From assembly GCA_025360005.1 (NCBI GenBank), contig JANYDA010000027.1, positions 53,250-117,249 of the forward strand: a DNA stretch of 64,000 nucleotides, in the 5' to 3' direction. The notes beneath the pieces are model-generated. The model was not told the origin of the DNA, did no database searches, and saw only the letters and a program-made list of their open reading frames with translations. The position numbers and the translations under genes were made by a program. Of this stretch, positions 1 through 9,312 are shown one piece after another (position 1 is the first letter of the stretch; every line of letters begins with the position of its first letter). The stretch is from Fibrobacteria bacterium (GTDB lineage: Bacteria; Fibrobacterota; Fibrobacteria; UBA11236).

Positions 1-337
1 CGGTCAGGAACGGGATTCCGAATCCGGCCGGAGGTACGGGCGTAACGGACTGCGAGGATGCTGTTGGTGTGCTCATGCTATGGCGAACTCTTTTTCCCTA
101 TAATCCCAAAATACCGGAAAAGGGAGTACGGAACCCGCCGCGATCCGGAAGTAACGGATGCATAGGCACCCGGGTGGGGTGAATTTAATTAAAAAACCCG
201 CCGCGCACCCAGGGGAGGCCAAAGCCTAGGCGTTCATCCTCGATCCGCTGAAATACGCGAGTCGAAATGGTTCGCAAACGCGGAGGCAACCGCTGCGGGA
301 GCTGGGGCGGCCCCGTCAATGAAGGCCCGCAACCCGG
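1..337. other. non-coding left edge
   Basis: No reading frame in this stretch reads like protein. It lies downstream of the minus-strand reductase gene. Reading on the minus strand, a GC-rich run is followed by six T residues (complement of 191-196), which could be a weak terminator for that gene, but I cannot draw a convincing stem. Nothing else is recognisable. Confidence 0.5.
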
Positions 338-1444
338 TTAATCTCCCGCGCCGGGAACCAGGCTTAAGGGATGCTCCCAGGCTCCGGGCCAACCATCGCC
401 ATAGAGGCTGCGGGCGATGGCGCCGGCCGGGAATTCCCGCTCCCGGCGCCCATGCCATTCCGGATCCGCGGGCACATGCGCGGGATCCGCGGGCCATGGC
501 CGAATGGTCCCCAGGGGTAACACAGCAGTTAACTTACCGGTGTCCATCCCAACGTGGCCGGCGCGTGGCGGCATGGGTCCGGCGGCCGCGCGCGGGCATC
601 CCATCAGAAGTTCCGGCGGGTAATTGCCCAAGCGGTTGATCGCCTGCGCTATCTGGAACAGGCTCAAAGGCCTGGGCCCCCCGACATGCCAGCGGCCAGG
701 CGCCCCGTTGCCGCAGAAATGCGCCAGTACCCGGTTGAGATCCTGCACGTAGAGATTGCTTCTTACCTCGTCGAAATACAAGGTGGCGGGTTTGCCTTTA
801 CGGAAGCGCGATTCGATCCAATCGATGGCGCCGGCGTGCCCGTTGAGTGAGGGCCCCATGGGCAAGGCGATGCGCAGGATGGCGGCTTCCGGATAACCTT
901 GGCTAATGACGCGCTCGGCCTCCGCCATCATTTTCCCGTATACGGTCACGGGGGAAACCGGGGACTCTTCATCGTATCCGCCCAAGCATTCGCTCCCGCC
1001 GCGCAGGTAGGGGTTCCCATCGAAAACCAGATCCGTGGAAAGCCGGATCAAACGCGCTCCCCGGCGCCGGCACTCATTCATGGCGTGGCGGCCGATGTCC
1101 ACGTTCAGGCGCCTGGCCAGGGCGGGATCGAATTCGCACGATTTGAGCGCGCACCAGCCGGAGGCGTCGATTACGGTCCGGAAGCCGTGGACATCGAAAA
1201 GCGCCGCCAATTGCTTTGGGTCCTCGGGGTCCGCGGATAAAATACCCGGCCCATAGGGCGAACCCGGGACGGATAGTTCCGGTGCGTTGGGAGGAGCCGC
1301 GCCGAAGACGAGGCCAGGGAAGAGGGCCCGAAAGTAAAAGAAGGCGTTGAATCCGGGCACTCCGGGCAACCCCAGGACCAAAATGGGGGTCCTGGCGGTA
1401 TATTCGCCTATAGTAGCAGGGCGCGAGGCGGCGCTTTGGTCCAT
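338..1444 (-). CDS. RmlD-like sugar-nucleotide reductase (extended SDR)
   Basis: The protein resembles dTDP-4-dehydrorhamnose reductase (RmlD substrate-binding family), which makes deoxysugars for surface polysaccharide. After the start at 1444 comes a hydrophobic strand with a glycine-rich turn (LVLGLPGVPG) in the place of the Rossmann motif. Further on are RLSTDLVFDG, typical of RmlD, and the SDR catalytic pair YGKMMAE. The C-terminal part (WHVGGPRPLSLFQIAQAI) is also RmlD-like. The longer frame to 1522 adds 26 unlikely residues, so the internal ATG is preferred. The gene diverges from dnaG and no rhamnose-operon partner (rmlA, B or C) is visible, so the exact sugar substrate is unknown. 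Confidence 0.75.
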   Translation of the reverse strand: MDQSAASRPATIGEYTARTPILVLGLPGVPGFNAFFYFRALFPGLVFGAAPPNAPELSVPGSPYGPGILSADPEDPKQLAALFDVHGFRTVIDASGWCALKSCEFDPALARRLNVDIGRHAMNECRRRGARLIRLSTDLVFDGNPYLRGGSECLGGYDEESPVSPVTVYGKMMAEAERVISQGYPEAAILRIALPMGPSLNGHAGAIDWIESRFRKGKPATLYFDEVRSNLYVQDLNRVLAHFCGNGAPGRWHVGGPRPLSLFQIAQAINRLGNYPPELLMGCPRAAAGPMPPRAGHVGMDTGKLTAVLPLGTIRPWPADPAHVPADPEWHGRREREFPAGAIARSLYGDGWPGAWEHPLSLVPGAGD

Positions 1445-1516
1445 CCCCGGACAACCTAGTCGATAATGTTCGGATGGTCCAAAGGATTTAACCTCAAATA
1501 GCCAGAAAAATCCAAG

Positions 1517-1546
1517 TTGCACCCGGCTTTGAGGGAATTGGATAAT
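1517..1546 (+). promoter_or_regulatory. putative sigma-70 promoter of dnaG-rpoD
   Basis: TTGCAC at 1517-1522 and GATAAT at 1541-1546 are separated by 18 bases. The -10 box covers the first in-frame ATG of dnaG (1545), so a transcript from here could not use that ATG. The leader of about 170 bases carries a small ATCCCG/CGGGAT stem-loop at 1660-1676. Confidence 0.45.
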
Positions 1547-1724
1547 GGTTCAGACGAAGAGTTTCAAACATTCATGGCCGCCAGGGGGTATCGGATTGCC
1601 GACGCAGGATGCGTGTGCGAATTCGGTGCGCGAGACTTCGCTCCTACCGTTTCCTCTCTATCCCGCCCTACGGGATGAAAGCGGAGATGGGTATTATTCT
1701 CCTAGAGTTCCCCCGGAGTGCTAT

Positions 1725-3548
1725 TTGGCGTCCACGCTGCGCGACATCATCCTGCAAGTCAAAGAAAACGCGGACATCGTCATGATCATCGGGCAATACG
1801 TACCGCTGAAAAAGGCCGGCTCGCGCTACCTTGGGCTTTGCCCCTTCCACCACGATCGCAGCCCCAGCATGAACGTGACCCCGCAAATGGGCATCTACAA
1901 ATGCTTCGCTTGCGGCGCAGGCGGGGACGTTCTCAAGTTCGTGCAGGAATACGAAAAGCTCGACTTTATAGACGCGTTGAAGACGGTGGCGGCCCGCGCG
2001 GGCGTGACCATCCCGGAGAACATCCTTTTTTCCAAGGACGATGAGGACAAAAGCAAGGCCAGCCAGGCCTTGGCCGCCAACCAATTGGCCTGCCAATTGT
2101 ACCAGGAGGAGCTGGCCGGCAACGCGGAGGTGCTGGCCTACCTGGCCGGGCGCGGCATCAGCGATGAGACCCGCAAACATTTCCAGCTGGGGCTGGCGCC
2201 GCAATCTTCGGACAAACTGCTGAAGCGGGCCGGCGCCAAGGGCATCCCCAACCAAGCGCTTATCGATGCCGGCATCCTAGGGGAAGCTGCCGGCGGGAGA
2301 TTGTATGATCGCTTTTCGGGGCGCCTGATTTTTCCCATCTGGAACATGAGCGGCCACGTGATCGGATTCGGCGGACGCATCCTAACGGCCCAGGGCGCGC
2401 CTAAAGATCCACATCAGCCCAAGTACGTGAACTCGCCGGAGTCGCCGTTCTACCATAAGAGCAAGGTGCTGTACGGACTGAACTTCGCCCGCAACGGCAT
2501 GGACAAGCTGGGCGAAGCCGTGATCGTGGAAGGCTACATGGATTTGCTGGCGCTGTGGCAGGCCGGCATCCGCAACGCCGTGGCCGTGTCCGGCACCGCG
2601 CTCACCAAGGATCATGTTCAGATCCTCTCGCGCTTCGCCCGCAAGGTATTCCTGTTCTTGGACGGGGACGAACCGGGCCGCAAGGCCGTGCGCCGCAGCC
2701 TGGAACCCCTGCTGGCCCAGGGGCTGGAAGTCAAGGTGCCGGTCCTGCCCGCGGAAGAGGATCCGGACAGCTTCGCCCGCAAGTTCGGCGGGGAGAAAAT
2801 CAAAGAGCTTTTCTCTCAAAGCGAAGACATCGTGGGCTTTCTGTTGCGATCCGCGGCCAAGCCCTTGGACGCCATGAGCCCGGAGGAAAAAGAAGGCTTG
2901 CTGGGCGATTGCCTGGCGCTGTTGCAGACCATGCCTTCTCCCAACGTGCGCGAGCAATACCTGGATGAACTCCGCAAGAAGCTGGGCCTAAAGTCCATCC
3001 GCGTGCACAGGGCCCGTCCCGCTTATCCCCAACCCGCGTCCGCGCTGGCCGCGCCTTTGGTTTTAGCGAAGGCGGCCGATGCGGGCGTGGAGAAGGCCGA
3101 CACTGTGGCGGTTTTTTCCGGAGCCATCCCGGGCGGGCGCCCGCGCGAAGAGGCTTTGGCCGAATGGCAATTGTTGCAGTTGCTGATTTCCTCGCCCCAC
3201 GCCTCCATTGCCGCGCTCGACAGGGTGAAACTGGAATGGCTGCAAGTGGAAATCGTGCGCGATCTGGTCGACCACCTGCTTGCCTTCGTCGAGGAGCGGG
3301 CCTCATTCTCAGTCAAGGAGTTCCTGGAACGCCTGTCCACCGAACAGCAAGACACCATCGGTGCTTTGCGCATACTCGAGGGCATGGATGCCGAGCAGGA
3401 ACGCAGGCATTTAAACGGAATTCTTTTCGCGCTGGAACTCCGCGATCTTTACAAGCGCCTCAGAATAGAAACTGACTTCGCTAAAAAAATCGAACTTCAA
3501 AAAAGAATCCATTCGCTTCAAACGAAAAGCAAAGGTGGTCCGGTATGA
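1725..3548 (+). CDS. dnaG: DNA primase DnaG
   Basis: Primase that makes RNA primers for DNA replication with the replicative helicase. From a TTG start at 1725 the protein has 607 residues. The CHC2 zinc finger is Cys39, His42, Cys60 and Cys63, almost the same numbering as in E. coli. The TOPRIM core has EGYMD and DGDEPG. The C-terminal third is a helical helicase-interaction region. The frame can be opened up to ATG 1545, but those 60 extra residues look non-coding, whereas TTG 1725 has GGAG six bases upstream. It overlaps rpoD by four bases (ATGA), so the two are probably translationally coupled, as in a macromolecular-synthesis operon without rpsU. Confidence 0.96.
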   Translation: MASTLRDIILQVKENADIVMIIGQYVPLKKAGSRYLGLCPFHHDRSPSMNVTPQMGIYKCFACGAGGDVLKFVQEYEKLDFIDALKTVAARAGVTIPENILFSKDDEDKSKASQALAANQLACQLYQEELAGNAEVLAYLAGRGISDETRKHFQLGLAPQSSDKLLKRAGAKGIPNQALIDAGILGEAAGGRLYDRFSGRLIFPIWNMSGHVIGFGGRILTAQGAPKDPHQPKYVNSPESPFYHKSKVLYGLNFARNGMDKLGEAVIVEGYMDLLALWQAGIRNAVAVSGTALTKDHVQILSRFARKVFLFLDGDEPGRKAVRRSLEPLLAQGLEVKVPVLPAEEDPDSFARKFGGEKIKELFSQSEDIVGFLLRSAAKPLDAMSPEEKEGLLGDCLALLQTMPSPNVREQYLDELRKKLGLKSIRVHRARPAYPQPASALAAPLVLAKAADAGVEKADTVAVFSGAIPGGRPREEALAEWQLLQLLISSPHASIAALDRVKLEWLQVEIVRDLVDHLLAFVEERASFSVKEFLERLSTEQQDTIGALRILEGMDAEQERRHLNGILFALELRDLYKRLRIETDFAKKIELQKRIHSLQTKSKGGPV

Positions 3549-5044
3549 ATGAACTTGATGGACAAATACTGAGAAGGCTGCAGAAGCAGGCCAAGCTTCA
3601 GGGATTCATCGCCGAGAACCAGATCAAGGCGCTGTGCCGATCGGATGAGGAATATTCCACCTTGCGGCAGTTCTTCGTGGACCAGCAGGTGCAGGTTTCC
3701 GAGTTCGTCGTCAAGGCCCGCAAACCCACCAAGCCGGACAGCCTAAAGAAGCTGGCGCGCTACAACGATCCCACCTGGGTCTACCTGAACTCGGTGGGCA
3801 AGGTACCGTTGCTTTCCCGCGAAGAGGAAATCAACATCGCCAAGCGCATCGAAGAGGTGCAGAAGCGCATCGGCGCCATCATCTTCCGCTCCAAGAGCAT
3901 GGTGGCCATGGTGCTGGATCTGGGCCGCCAGGTGCTGGAAGAGGATCTGCGCATCGAAGAGATCCTGCAGATCGATAACGACGCCTGGACCGATCCCAAG
4001 GTGTACGACTCCGAAAAGGAGAAAGCCATCGCCGCCATCACGCGCATGCGCAAGAACTTCGCCAAGCTGGAGGAAATGACCCTCAAGTACCAGGAGGTCC
4101 AGACTGAGGGCGGCGATCAGCAGGCGCTGGCCTCGGAGATCGAGAATTTGGAAATGCGCCTGGTCAACGATTGCGTGGCCTTCAAGCTCAACCACAAGCA
4201 AATCGATCGCCTGGTGGGCAAGTACAAGGAAGAGCAAGGCGCGTCCGAACAGGAATTGGAGCGCTTGCGCCGCATCAAGCAATGGGAAGTGGTGCGGGAC
4301 CGCGCCAAGGAAGAAATCGTGGAGGCCAACGTGCGCCTGGTGGTTTCCATCGCCAAGCGGTATACCGCCAAGGGGCTGGAACTGATCGACCTGATCCAGG
4401 AAGGCAATAGCGGACTCATCCGCGCCGTGGAGAATTTCGACTATACCAAAGGCTATAAGTTCTCTACCTACGCCACCTGGTGGATCAAGCAGTCCATCAC
4501 GCGCGCCATCGCGGACAAGGCCAAGACCGTGCGCGTGCCCGCCAACATGCTGGACATAGTCCGCAAGGTAATGCGCGTCTGCCGCGAGCTGCAGCAGAGC
4601 ACCGGCAAGGATCCCAATCCGGAAGAAGTGGCCACCAAGGTCGGCTGCTCCATCAAGAAAGTGCAGTTGGCCATGGACGTATCCCAGGATCCCATCTCCC
4701 TGGATGACTACGTCACCGGCGATCAGAACAACACATTCTCGGAATTCATCGAGGACAAGTCCGCGGAGAAGCCGTCCCAAAGCGTCAACATGCGCATGCT
4801 CCGCAAGCAAATCGACGGCGTGCTCTCCTCCCTGGACGCCAAGGAACAGGCCATCGTGCGCATGCGCTTCGGGTTGGATGACGGCCTGGTCAAAACCCTC
4901 AAGGAAATCGGGGATAAATACCGCATTTCCCGCGAGCGGGTCCGCCAGATAGAATCCAAGGCCCTGGCCAAGCTCCAACATCCCAGCCGCATCAAGCAGT
5001 TGGAAGGCTGGAGCACCGATATCGAAGACATCTGCCTGGGCTGA
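3545..5044 (+). CDS. rpoD: primary sigma factor RpoD (sigma-70)
   Basis: Housekeeping sigma factor that directs RNA polymerase to -35/-10 promoters. The 499 residues contain region 1.2, a non-conserved acidic/helical insert (about 110-240), and regions 2.1-2.4 with the near-invariant block ending in [14 protein letters not shown]. Region 3 follows, then region 4 with the helix-turn-helix around [19 protein letters not shown] short region 1.1-like N-terminus is present. It begins inside the dnaG stop codon (ATGA overlap). The intact region 2.4 and 4.2 helices agree with the TATAAT-like and TTGNNN-like boxes seen elsewhere in the window. Confidence 0.97.
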   Translation: MNELDGQILRRLQKQAKLQGFIAENQIKALCRSDEEYSTLRQFFVDQQVQVSEFVVKARKPTKPDSLKKLARYNDPTWVYLNSVGKVPLLSREEEINIAKRIEEVQKRIGAIIFRSKSMVAMVLDLGRQVLEEDLRIEEILQIDNDAWTDPKVYDSEKEKAIAAITRMRKNFAKLEEMTLKYQEVQTEGGDQQALASEIENLEMRLVNDCVAFKLNHKQIDRLVGKYKEEQGASEQELERLRRIKQWEVVRDRAKEEIVEANVRLVVSIAKRYTAKGLELIDLIQEGNSGLIRAVENFDYTKGYKFSTYATWWIKQSITRAIADKAKTVRVPANMLDIVRKVMRVCRELQQSTGKDPNPEEVATKVGCSIKKVQLAMDVSQDPISLDDYVTGDQNNTFSEFIEDKSAEKPSQSVNMRMLRKQIDGVLSSLDAKEQAIVRMRFGLDDGLVKTLKEIGDKYRISRERVRQIESKALAKLQHPSRIKQLEGWSTDIEDICLG

Positions 5045-5244
5045 AATCCCTTGCCCCTGCGCCGGAGCCCATTTCCAGGGCTTCCGGCCATTCCTTAGCC
5101 GCATTCCGTACGTCTCCCCGGAATCCCCCCCGGCTTTAACATTTCTCTAACCGGCCCGCCTCCCGTTCCCATAAAAGACCGCAACCCCTCCCGTTTTTCC
5201 TTTCCCTTCCCGAAGGAAAATCCGGGGAATCCGCGTCGCCGAAA

Positions 5245-5253
5245 TGATATAAT
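5245..5253 (+). promoter_or_regulatory. extended -10 promoter, very short leader
   Basis: TGA followed by a perfect TATAAT (5248-5253) forms an extended -10. The first ATG of the L,D-transpeptidase is at 5262, so transcription should start almost at the start codon. No good -35 and no Shine-Dalgarno sequence is seen. Confidence 0.55.
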
Positions 5254-5261
5254 CAGGGTTC

Positions 5262-6677
5262 ATGATGCGTATGACACTCAGGCCCGGATACAACTTCAGA
5301 AAAACCGTCCATCTGGCCGGGGTTTCCATCAACGTATGGCGCCGCAACCGCGAGACCGCGGAGGCATTCTACGATCCGCTTCTCGACGACGGCTTCCGCG
5401 GGCTTCCCAGCGTGATTCGCGGCGCGCATAAGCGCCGTGCCGCCGCCCTTCTCCTGACCGCCGCCGCCATCGGATCCATATTCTTTTCCGTGCGTTACGG
5501 CATGCGCCATTTCCCGGATATCAGCTTCCGCCGCACCGCACCGGAACTCGCCGCGCTGCCGAGCGTACCCGTCGCGTCCGCGCCAGCGATCAAGCTTTCC
5601 GAACCGGCGCCCGTGAACGCGCCCGCGCCCATCGCTCCCGCCACCCAGGTTCCCGCGCCCAACCCCGAAACCCAGGCGGCGCTGGTGGCGGCTCCCGCGG
5701 AAGCGAAACCCGTCCGCATTCCCGACAAGAATTTTTATCTGATCGCGTGCAAACGCGATCGCACCTTGTACGCTTACCGGCGCGTGGGCGACAATGCCTG
5801 GGAGAAGGCCGTGGCCTATCCCATGGCCATCGGCCGGGCATTCGGGGACAAGGTCGATGCCGGGGACATGCGCACTCCGGAAGGCCGCTTCTGGATCACG
5901 GGATTGTATTCCGGACCCTCCAAGGGGGCCATCTACGGTCCGCTCGTGTTCACGCTCAACTACCCGCGTCCCGGCGACGAGGCCGAAGGCAAATCCGGGC
6001 AAGGCATCTGGATCCACGGCACGGAGATGGGCAAGTTGCCTTCCTATACCCATGGCTGCCTGTCGTTGGCCAACGAGGATATCCTGGCCTTGTCCGCTTA
6101 CGCGGACGTCGGCACTCCGCTGGTGGTCCTGCCGGACAACGTGGCCCCGGACCCCTCCAAGCAAATGGACGTGGCGGGCATGGAACGCGAATACCCTTCC
6201 ATCGTTTCCGCCTACGGCCGCAAGACCCAGGCGGATACCCTGGCCAAGGCGAAAGCCCTCAAGGAAGCGGCCGAGTATGTGGCCAAGGAAGGCAAGGACT
6301 TCCCCGAGCTCTCCATGCAGAACCTGTCCGCCAAGGACAAGAAGGCCATCCTCGATCGCCTGGCGCAATGGCGCGATGGTTGGAGCAGCCGCGACATCGC
6401 CAAGTACGGGGAGAATTATGATCCCGATTTCCGCGATAAGGAGGGCCGCGATCGGCAGGCCTTCCTGGATCGCAAGGCCAAGATCTTCGAGACCAAATCC
6501 AAGATCCAGATGGAAATCGGCGAACCGCAAATAGAACCCGAGGGGTATTCGCGCGTGAAGGTTTCTTTCCGCCAGGATTACCTGGCCCAGGGCGCGCAGG
6601 GTTTGCAGCGGAGTTCCGGACCCAAGACCATCAGGATGGAATCCGGCCCTGCCGGATGGCTGATCATAACCGAGTGA
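5262..6677 (+). CDS. membrane-anchored L,D-transpeptidase (YkuD)
   Basis: Peptidoglycan-modifying enzyme that forms 3-3 crosslinks or attaches proteins to the wall by a catalytic cysteine. A cytoplasmic N-terminus is followed by one membrane helix (about 59-76) and a Pro/Ala-rich linker (about 100-150). The YkuD domain follows (about 155-290), with IHG at 251-253 and HGCLSL carrying His264 and Cys266. The C-terminus (about 350-471, with LAQWRDGWSSRDI and a final WLIITE) looks like an NTF2-like domain, often attached to such enzymes. Start choice is uncertain among ATG 5262, 5265 and 5271. It is 16 bases upstream of the coiled-coil gene, so the two are probably one transcript. Confidence 0.88.
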   Translation: MMRMTLRPGYNFRKTVHLAGVSINVWRRNRETAEAFYDPLLDDGFRGLPSVIRGAHKRRAAALLLTAAAIGSIFFSVRYGMRHFPDISFRRTAPELAALPSVPVASAPAIKLSEPAPVNAPAPIAPATQVPAPNPETQAALVAAPAEAKPVRIPDKNFYLIACKRDRTLYAYRRVGDNAWEKAVAYPMAIGRAFGDKVDAGDMRTPEGRFWITGLYSGPSKGAIYGPLVFTLNYPRPGDEAEGKSGQGIWIHGTEMGKLPSYTHGCLSLANEDILALSAYADVGTPLVVLPDNVAPDPSKQMDVAGMEREYPSIVSAYGRKTQADTLAKAKALKEAAEYVAKEGKDFPELSMQNLSAKDKKAILDRLAQWRDGWSSRDIAKYGENYDPDFRDKEGRDRQAFLDRKAKIFETKSKIQMEIGEPQIEPEGYSRVKVSFRQDYLAQGAQGLQRSSGPKTIRMESGPAGWLIITE

Positions 6678-6693
6678 GGACGTGAGGTAATTT

Positions 6694-9114
6694 ATGGACA
6701 AGCGCGACGAAAACAACGATTCGATAGACTCCTCCTGGTCCGTTTCCGGTCCCAATGAAGCCCAGGAAACCGCCGGCCTTATGGCGGAGCATATCCGCAT
6801 GCGCGCCGATCTGGACCGGATGGCCAAGGAGAACGAGGAGCTGAAGCGCAGCCATGACGCCTTGTACCGCTTGCTGTCCGAGAAGACCGCGACCAAGCCG
6901 GAACTGGATCTGAAGACGGCCGTGCGCCAGGTACTGACGGAAATCGAGAACGGCGAAGGCGGCGTGCCGGCCACCATCGTCGGCCCCATCCCCACCATCG
7001 AGGAGATGGTGCAACTGGAGAAGAGTTTCGCGGACGCGGGCGAAGGCGCCAAGGCCATGAAGGCCGGGATGGCGGAGATCGCCGCGAACGTGGCCAACCT
7101 GGGGAAACAGCTGGAAGAGGTTTCCGGGAGGCAGAAGGAGTTCATCGAACTCAAGGGCAAGATGGATCAGATCAACGCGCAACGCGCCTGGATCGATTCC
7201 AAGCTGCAATCGCTGGCCAAGCAACGCATGGTGGTGGAACGCGCCAACGTGGAAGCCGGCCGTTTGAACGCGCTGTTCTGGGAGATGGAAGAACGCATGC
7301 GCGAAGTGGCGCAGCAGAACAAGGTGATGGCCAAGACCCAGGTCAATATCGAGGCCCTGGAAGGCCGCCTGCGCGAGAGCCATGCGGCCCTGCAGCAGGT
7401 GGAGCGTTTCGAGACTTCCCTCAAGCAAAGCCGCAAGAGCGTCGATGAGATGGTTCTGCTTGGCGATGCGTTCGAGGCGAGGCTGGGCGAGTTCCAGAAG
7501 AGCCAGAAGAACATCGACGAAGCGTCCAACCGGGCCAAGGAAGCGGCCAACATCGTGCGCAGCATGGACGCCACCATGAACACCATCCTCAAGAACAACG
7601 GCCAGCTGGAAACCACCAAGAAGCTGATCGACGGGTTCCAGGAAACCCTGAACGGCGTGGACAAGAAGGTGGAAAAGGTCCACAAGCAATGGAACGCGGC
7701 GGAAAAACTGGAAGGCAAGATCGTCAAGCTGGAGGAATGGGTCAAGGGCTTCCAGCAGGATCTGGCGGTGGCATCCCATCTCGGGGACGAGCTCAAGAAG
7801 GTCGAACGCAAGGTGGTGGACATCAAGCAGGGCGAGAACGAATTGTTGCGCACCATGGAAGTCCTGGAAGCCAAGCGGGCGGAGATGGTCTCCATCGGCG
7901 GATTGGCCGACGACGCGCGGCGGCAATCGGAAACCGTCATCGGAAACCTGGAGTTCCTCAAGCACCGGCAGGATGAGATAGGCCAGGTAGGGGAGCGCGT
8001 GGACACGCTGAACCGGTTCCTGGGCCAGACCAACTCCCGCATCCGGGACGTGGAAGGCAAGCTGGAGGGATTCGGCGAATTGGAAGGCAAGATGGGCAAG
8101 CTGGAGACGCTGGTCTCCGCGACCGACGCGAAGATCCAGGAGCAGATCTCCCGGCAGCCCGCCATCGCGGCCCTTACGGCCCGCATCGACGAGACCGAGA
8201 ACGTGGCGCAGGCTCTGGAAGTGAAGACCAAGGATCTGTACCAGCACGGGGAAAGGCTCCGCAACCTCGAGAACAGGCTGTCGGATCTCAACCGCATGAG
8301 CCTGGAAGTGCAGGATTCCTTCGGCCGCATCACCGAGCAGAGGGAAACCGCGGACAAGCAGGAAACCCGTTTCAAGGAGTCGCTGGATTCGCAACGTCAG
8401 TTCGCCGGCGAGTTCGAAGAGCGTCTGGAGAAGATCGGCATCGAGAACAACGAGATGCTGGCGCAATTCGCCTCCAATAAAGAGAAGCTGAAAGCCTTCC
8501 AGGAGGAAATCTCCTCCGGGCTTTCTTCCATCTCGCGGCACACGGGTTCCATCAAGCAGGCGGAAGAGCGCCTCAAGCTGGTGGACGGTTTCCTCATCAC
8601 CATGGAACAGAACATGACGACCCTGGAAAAGCGCCAGAACGCCATGTCGGCCTTCGACGGAAAGATCCAGGAAGTGGTCAAGGTGGTCGAGGACGCGGAG
8701 AGCCGCATGGCCCTGCTGCGCAGCGAGAAGAGCGTCATCCACGATGCGCGCAAGTCGGTGGAAACGCTGCATGTGATGATGAAGACCGTGCAGGAGCGCA
8801 TAGAGACCCTCAAAGAAGAAGACAAGCTGGTGCTCGCCACCCAGGAGTCCGTGAAGGGCATCGTGGGGGTGATGGGCGACGTGGAAGAAAAGTTCAAGCA
8901 ATTGGCCAAGGAACGCAGCATGATAGTGGATGCGCAAGGCCAGATCCAGAACCTGCGCCTGATGGTGGACGACCTCAAGACCGAGATCCGCAACGTGTCC
9001 GAAGAAGAGCACAAAATCACGGACGCCATGGCAAAGGCTTCGGAGCTGGAGTTCCTGATCGGGGAAGCGGATTCCGCCATCGCCAATCTGCGCCGGCTCA
9101 AGCCCAAGGCTTGA
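6694..9114 (+). CDS. long coiled-coil protein, function unknown
   Basis: An 806-residue soluble protein with no signal peptide or membrane segment. Nearly all of it is heptad-like helix rich in Glu, Lys, Gln and Leu, with recurring blocks of the type 'AxExRMxxLRxEKSVI'. The N-terminus (about 1-100) is more acidic and less regular. No catalytic motif is visible. GAGG lies upstream of the ATG. It follows the L,D-transpeptidase by 16 bases, so a role in envelope or cell-shape organisation is possible, but that is inference only. Other possibilities are an SMC-like scaffold or a cytoskeletal filament protein. Confidence 0.8.
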   Translation: MDKRDENNDSIDSSWSVSGPNEAQETAGLMAEHIRMRADLDRMAKENEELKRSHDALYRLLSEKTATKPELDLKTAVRQVLTEIENGEGGVPATIVGPIPTIEEMVQLEKSFADAGEGAKAMKAGMAEIAANVANLGKQLEEVSGRQKEFIELKGKMDQINAQRAWIDSKLQSLAKQRMVVERANVEAGRLNALFWEMEERMREVAQQNKVMAKTQVNIEALEGRLRESHAALQQVERFETSLKQSRKSVDEMVLLGDAFEARLGEFQKSQKNIDEASNRAKEAANIVRSMDATMNTILKNNGQLETTKKLIDGFQETLNGVDKKVEKVHKQWNAAEKLEGKIVKLEEWVKGFQQDLAVASHLGDELKKVERKVVDIKQGENELLRTMEVLEAKRAEMVSIGGLADDARRQSETVIGNLEFLKHRQDEIGQVGERVDTLNRFLGQTNSRIRDVEGKLEGFGELEGKMGKLETLVSATDAKIQEQISRQPAIAALTARIDETENVAQALEVKTKDLYQHGERLRNLENRLSDLNRMSLEVQDSFGRITEQRETADKQETRFKESLDSQRQFAGEFEERLEKIGIENNEMLAQFASNKEKLKAFQEEISSGLSSISRHTGSIKQAEERLKLVDGFLITMEQNMTTLEKRQNAMSAFDGKIQEVVKVVEDAESRMALLRSEKSVIHDARKSVETLHVMMKTVQERIETLKEEDKLVLATQESVKGIVGVMGDVEEKFKQLAKERSMIVDAQGQIQNLRLMVDDLKTEIRNVSEEEHKITDAMAKASELEFLIGEADSAIANLRRLKPKA

Positions 9115-9189
9115 GCTTCGGCTACGATTGGTTTGGCCGGCGCAGGCCCTTGCTTGCGCGTCCCATTCATCGCCGCTGCCATTAATTTC

Positions 9190-9219
9190 TTGGATTTTCC
9201 CTGCCCAAGGTGCTATGTT
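9190..9219 (+). promoter_or_regulatory. promoter of rel with TGCTA extended -10
   Basis: TTGGAT at 9190-9195, an 18-base spacer, and TATGTT at 9214-9219 preceded by TGC. The predicted start near 9226 gives a leader of roughly 85 bases before the ATG at 9313. Confidence 0.5.
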
Positions 9220-9312
9220 AGAAGGACCACTGGGCTTGGAACCGGGCGGGGATGGATCCCGTTGCCGGGGCATTCCGGGCCCCTCCGCGAATAGTGGCGA
9301 GCGGCGGCGATA

